A stretch of 7,869 nt of DNA from Devosia sp. (lineage in GTDB: Bacteria; Pseudomonadota; Alphaproteobacteria; Rhizobiales; Devosiaceae), in the NCBI GenBank assembly GCA_028290225.1, contig JAQGKH010000199.1, positions 1 to 7,869 on the forward strand. Reading direction: 5' to 3'. The notes under the pieces are model-generated. The model searched no databases. It was not told the DNA's origin and worked only from the letters and a program-made list of their open reading frames with translations. The position numbers and the translations under genes are program-made. Numbering within the stretch: position 1 is the stretch's first letter; each line of letters opens with the position of its first letter. Shown in pieces: positions 5,456 to 7,869 of the stretch.

Positions 5456-6407
5456 CGCGGCGTCGAGGCACCCCGAGCCGCTGACTGCACAAATGCTGGA
5501 CGTTGGTGACGGCCACCAGCTTTACGTCGAAACTGTCGGGCGCGCCGATGGCTTGCCGGTGGTTTATCTTCATGGCGGACCGGGCAGCGGCTGCCAACCA
5601 GCCCATCGCGAATTGTTTGACCCTACCCGGTTCCGTGCCGTGCTGTTCGATCAGCGCGGCTGCGGCCGCAGCACCCCGTTCCGCTTGCGAGTGGCCAACA
5701 CCACGGGCGCGCTGGTGGCCGACATGGAAGCGATCCGGACGATGCTGGGCATTGCCCGCTGGCTTGTGGTCGGTGGGTCCTGGGGGGCGACGCTGGCCCT
5801 GGCCTATGCGCAGGCCCACCCCGATCGAGTAAGCGGCTTGGTGCTGCGGGCGATCTTTCTTGGCACGCGCGATGAGCTGGCATGGGCTTTCATCGGCGCG
5901 ATGTCCCGATTTTATCCCCGCTTGTATGCCGATTTTCTGAGCGTACTCGCTCCTGACGAGCGGGCCCGTCCCCTCGATGGCTATTGGCGCCGCATCCTCG
6001 ATCCCGATCCGGCCATCCACGCTCCTGCGGCATGGGCTTGGCACGATGCCGAACGCATCTTGTCACAGGTCGCGCCGCCTTCAGACCGGCTTGACCTTTC
6101 GGCCCGGCTGGAGGGGAACAGTCCCCTTCCCTCCACCCCCTTCATGGAGGCCCACTACTTTTCCAACGAGTGCTTTCTTGCTCCCCGGCAACTGATGCAG
6201 CAGGCGCCCTCCTTGCGCGGAATTCCCGGCCGGATCATTCAGGGCCGCTATGATCTGCTTTGTCCCCCGGAGACGGCTTATGCCCTGGCCGCACTGTGGC
6301 CGGACGCGCAGCTGGTCCCGCTCCAGGGTGCCGGGCATGGCATGTCCGAGCCTGGGGTGGAAAAGGCCATGCGTCAGGCGATTATGGAGCTGAGTGGAAA
6401 CGCCTGA
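5448..6407 (+). CDS. pip: Prolyl-aminopeptidase-like alpha/beta hydrolase (S33 family), coupled to pqqE
   Basis: This 319-residue alpha/beta hydrolase has the length and motifs of proline iminopeptidase: the oxyanion motif HGGPG (42-46), DQRGCGRS (68-75), nucleophile elbow GGSWG with Ser111, Asp269 in GRYDLLCPP and His297 in GAGHG. The cap domain keeps MEAHYF with Glu235 and, in the segment that normally reads AWxxWE, has Trp198 and Glu202 but Ala at the second Trp. The two glutamates hold the substrate amino terminus in known enzymes, so removal of N-terminal proline or a similar residue from peptides is likely. It should be cytoplasmic, as no signal peptide is seen. The ATG at 5448 lies inside the end of pqqE (8-base overlap) with GGAG at 5434-5437, so it is translated with the pqq genes. 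No pqqF or pqqG is present, so it may help trim modified PqqA; that role is inferred. A general peptidase or esterase is the alternative. Confidence 0.88.
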   Translation: MHDAASRHPEPLTAQMLDVGDGHQLYVETVGRADGLPVVYLHGGPGSGCQPAHRELFDPTRFRAVLFDQRGCGRSTPFRLRVANTTGALVADMEAIRTMLGIARWLVVGGSWGATLALAYAQAHPDRVSGLVLRAIFLGTRDELAWAFIGAMSRFYPRLYADFLSVLAPDERARPLDGYWRRILDPDPAIHAPAAWAWHDAERILSQVAPPSDRLDLSARLEGNSPLPSTPFMEAHYFSNECFLAPRQLMQQAPSLRGIPGRIIQGRYDLLCPPETAYALAALWPDAQLVPLQGAGHGMSEPGVEKAMRQAIMELSGNA

Positions 6408-6431
6408 TCGCAGAAACGTCTCGCCCGACTG
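6408..6431. other. Convergent junction without a visible terminator
   Basis: Only 24 bases separate the stop of the hydrolase gene (plus) from the stop of the last minus-strand gene. I see no GC-rich stem followed by T residues in either direction, so the two transcripts may overlap at their ends or terminate by another mechanism. Confidence 0.4.
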
Positions 6432-6683
6432 CTAGCGCCGGTTCTTCAAGGCAATGGCAAGAATGATGATCACGAAAGCCGCCAGCCGCAGCAGATACAT
6501 CCAGCTGCGCTCCTCCACCGGCAGGTCCGACAGGGCAAGAAGCGCCTGATTGGCGGCCAACAACCAGAAGGCCGCGGCAAAGGCTGCAAACAGCAGATCG
6601 CGGGTACGCGCCCAGAATCGGACAAAGAACAGCCCGGAAATCAGGAAGCCCATGGTGATGAGGCCGGAAACAAAGGCGAACAT
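6432..6683 (-). CDS. Small three-helix membrane protein, DUF5985-like (second copy)
   Basis: This 83-residue protein is almost entirely membrane segments: about residues 3-21, 30-50 and 62-79, joined by a basic loop (RFWARTRD) and an acidic loop (DLPVEERS), and ending in a basic KNRR tail. The pattern GLITMGFLISGLFFVRFW then FAAAFWLLAANQALLAL fits what I recall of the DUF5985 family, whose function is unknown. It should sit in the inner membrane with the basic loop and tail on the cytoplasmic side. The ATG is preceded by GGAG at 6693-6690 with a 6-base spacer, inside the end of the upstream gene, and is 3 bases after that gene's TAG. It resembles its upstream neighbour in size, topology and family, so the two may form a hetero-oligomer. 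Confidence 0.82.
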   Translation of the reverse strand: MFAFVSGLITMGFLISGLFFVRFWARTRDLLFAAFAAAFWLLAANQALLALSDLPVEERSWMYLLRLAAFVIIILAIALKNRR

Positions 6684-6686
6684 CGT

Positions 6687-6956
6687 CTACTCCGACTCCC
6701 AGACCAGGCCGAACAGCAACACACCAACTGCAATCAACGAAGCTGCATGGCGCCAAGCCTGGAAATCCCATTGTGGCAGGATCAGGATATCAAACAGCAC
6801 TGCCAGGCTGTTGAGGGACAGGAAAGCAAAGCAGAGCCCCGCCCAAAACAGCAGGCGAGTTTGCGAGCGTCGGTATCCCCTGAGCAGCAGCACGGTACAG
6901 GTGGCACTTGCCACCAGGCACAGCAGATAGATGGCAACCTGGACGGTCTGGTTCAC
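6687..6956 (-). CDS. Small three-helix membrane protein, DUF5985-like (first copy)
   Basis: This 89-residue protein has three predicted membrane helices at about residues 5-25, 34-60 and 67-86, with the basic loop LRGYRRSQTRLL after the first and the acidic end VWESE. Size, topology and the RGYRRS / LCFAFLSLNSL pattern fit DUF5985, a family of unknown function. It starts with GTG at 6956, overlapping the TGA of the winged-helix-like gene in GTGA (4 bases), and has AGGA at 6970-6967 with a 10-base spacer. The overlap upstream and the 3-base gap downstream indicate co-translation of all three minus-strand genes. I see no catalytic residues; a structural, sensing or transport role cannot be distinguished. 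Confidence 0.82.
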   Translation of the reverse strand: MNQTVQVAIYLLCLVASATCTVLLLRGYRRSQTRLLFWAGLCFAFLSLNSLAVLFDILILPQWDFQAWRHAASLIAVGVLLFGLVWESE

Positions 6957-7342
6957 TGCTGGGTTTTCCTTAAAAGGAAGGCATCCGAGAACGAGGTAAG
7001 CTTGGCATTGGAGCGTCCCACAATCATGCGCCTGATCTGATTCGGACGGGCGCGATATTCGCGGTCCAGCTTGGCCACGAAGTCGGCCAGGTCAGGCGAT
7101 ACGGCACAATAACGGACCCTGCCGTCACCTTCATCGATCAACAGCCCGGCGCCGCTCAGGCCGCGCACCGACTGCGCCACCACGAGTTCGCTGCTGCGCA
7201 ACTCGGTCACCATTTCCGGCGTTGTCCAGCGCCGATCCGGGCGGGCATGCAGCAGCAACAGCAACTCAAGCGACCAGACCGAGTCAAGACAGCCTTGCAC
7301 CATCTCAACGAAGTCCAGCTCTGGCGGCACATCTCGGCTCAT
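6953..7342 (-). CDS. Winged-helix-like protein, first gene of the DUF5985 operon
   Basis: I do not recognise a named family for this 129-residue soluble protein. Residues 23-82 read as a winged helix: a helix VWSLELLLLLH, a second helix WTTPEMVTELR, a third SELVVAQSVRGLSGAGLL in the recognition position, and a short wing DGRVRYCAV. A C-terminal helical, basic tail follows (residues 84-125, LDREYRARPNQIRR). It could be a small transcription regulator or a protein-protein adaptor that uses this fold. The ATG at 7342 lacks a clear Shine-Dalgarno; an in-frame TTG at 7378 would add 12 residues, with a GAGGG directly against it and so badly spaced. Its stop overlaps the GTG of the first DUF5985-like gene, and it faces away from the HAMP protein gene, so the two units share one intergenic region. 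Confidence 0.75.
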   Translation of the reverse strand: MSRDVPPELDFVEMVQGCLDSVWSLELLLLLHARPDRRWTTPEMVTELRSSELVVAQSVRGLSGAGLLIDEGDGRVRYCAVSPDLADFVAKLDREYRARPNQIRRMIVGRSNAKLTSFSDAFLLRKTQQ

Positions 7343-7451
7343 CGGCAGCGGTTTAGAAGCCCGCGGTGACCGGATCAACCCTCGTTATGATTTTTGTGGC
7401 GAAGCCAACAATCCGGTGCCATGAGCTTATGGTTGCGCTAGAACGGCGTAA

Positions 7452-7470
7452 TCTGTCTTGAAGAGACAGA
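7452..7470. promoter_or_regulatory. Inverted repeat in the shared divergent intergenic region
   Basis: TCTGTCT (7452-7458) and AGACAGA (7464-7470) form a perfect 7-bp inverted repeat around the spacer TGAAG. It lies between the winged-helix-like gene and the HAMP protein gene and ends 12 bases before the latter's GAGGAG ribosome binding site. It could be an operator for a dimeric regulator, possibly the divergent winged-helix-like protein, or a leader hairpin of the HAMP gene. No T run follows it. The rest of 7343-7496 shows no promoter I can place with confidence. Confidence 0.4.
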
Positions 7471-7496
7471 GACTGAGGCCTTGAGGAGACTTCATC

Positions 7497-7869
7497 TTGA
7501 CGACGTCCGCTCCCACTCAACAGCTCGATCGCCGCCATATCCTGAATGCCCTGCGAGCCTTTCGCCGCGGCGATTTCTCGGTGCGGCTGGACGGAGATTT
7601 CGAGGGGCTCGACTTCGAGATTGCCCAAAGCTTCAACGAGATCGTCGAACTCAACGAGGCGCTCACCGATGAATTCGCCCGGCTGGGGCGCGTCGTGGGC
7701 AAGGACGGCCGCATTGGCGAGCGTGGCCATGTGCGCAACGCCACCGGCAGCTGGGAAGCCAGCGTGCGCTCGGTCAACGAGCTGATCGAGGACATGGTGC
7801 AGCCGACTGCCGAAGTGGCGCGCGTGATTGGCGCCGTGGCCAAGGGCGATCTCAGCCAGTCGATGATGG
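7497..7869 (+). CDS. HAMP-repeat sensor protein, N-terminal part (gene runs off the window)
   Basis: The first 124 codons are visible. There is no signal peptide or membrane helix, so the protein starts as a cytoplasmic one. Residues about 14-65 (ALRAFRRGDFSVRL, then the DFEGLDFEIAQSFNEIVELN helix) read as a divergent HAMP unit, and residues from about 98 (MVQPTAEVARVIGAVAKGDL) begin a second, typical one. Tandem HAMP units at the N-terminus are characteristic of soluble poly-HAMP hybrid histidine kinases of the Nik1 type, which sense osmotic or other stress; the kinase and receiver domains would lie beyond the window and are inferred. The start is TTG at 7497, chosen because a TGA in frame lies at 7482-7484 and GAGGAG at 7483-7488 stands 8 bases upstream. 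A methyl-accepting or GAF-HAMP protein is less likely but possible. Confidence 0.83.
   Translation, partial: MTTSAPTQQLDRRHILNALRAFRRGDFSVRLDGDFEGLDFEIAQSFNEIVELNEALTDEFARLGRVVGKDGRIGERGHVRNATGSWEASVRSVNELIEDMVQPTAEVARVIGAVAKGDLSQSMM

Noticed and set aside
2149..6407. The PQQ operon as a new RiPP system
   Set aside because: PqqA has the canonical E-x-x-x-Y core and PqqB-E carry all known PQQ motifs, so this is standard PQQ synthesis; only the attached hydrolase and regulator are unusual.

Overview
The window is GC-rich bacterial DNA with tightly packed genes. The PqqA, PqqB and PqqE sequences read like those of Alphaproteobacteria, and a poly-HAMP sensor protein and DUF5985-like membrane proteins fit that group. 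I would not name a genus from this sequence alone.

Layout. Positions 1-355 hold no gene I can support and are visibly less GC-rich than the rest. A small staphylococcal-nuclease-like protein follows (356-850, +), then a 170-base gap. A LysR-type regulator (1021-2025, +) leads, after a 123-base gap with several inverted repeats, into a complete pyrroloquinoline quinone (PQQ) operon: pqqA (2149-2229), pqqB (2255-3160), pqqC (3157-3921), pqqD (3921-4241) and pqqE (4238-5455). The last gene of that run is a prolyl-aminopeptidase-like alpha/beta hydrolase (5448-6407). From pqqB to the hydrolase every junction overlaps, which suggests one translationally coupled transcript. Three minus-strand genes converge on it: a winged-helix-like protein (7342-6953) and two three-helix membrane proteins of DUF5985 type (6956-6687 and 6683-6432), also overlapping or nearly so. 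A cytoplasmic HAMP-repeat signalling protein (7497 onward, +) starts divergently from that trio and runs off the window.

How the genes work together. PqqA is the ribosomal precursor peptide whose Glu16 and Tyr20 become the PQQ skeleton. PqqD presents PqqA to the radical SAM enzyme PqqE, which joins the two residues. A protease must then cut out the cross-linked pair, PqqB is proposed to hydroxylate it, and PqqC performs the final ring closure and oxidation. No pqqF or pqqG protease gene is present; the only peptidase-like gene is the coupled alpha/beta hydrolase, which makes it a candidate for part of the trimming. The LysR-type regulator just upstream in the same direction is a candidate controller of the operon. 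No PQQ-dependent dehydrogenase lies in the window.

The PQQ pathway itself is well known. The less described parts are the coupled Pip-like hydrolase, the adjacent LysR regulator with its palindromic leader, and the winged-helix plus twin DUF5985 module facing a poly-HAMP sensor.
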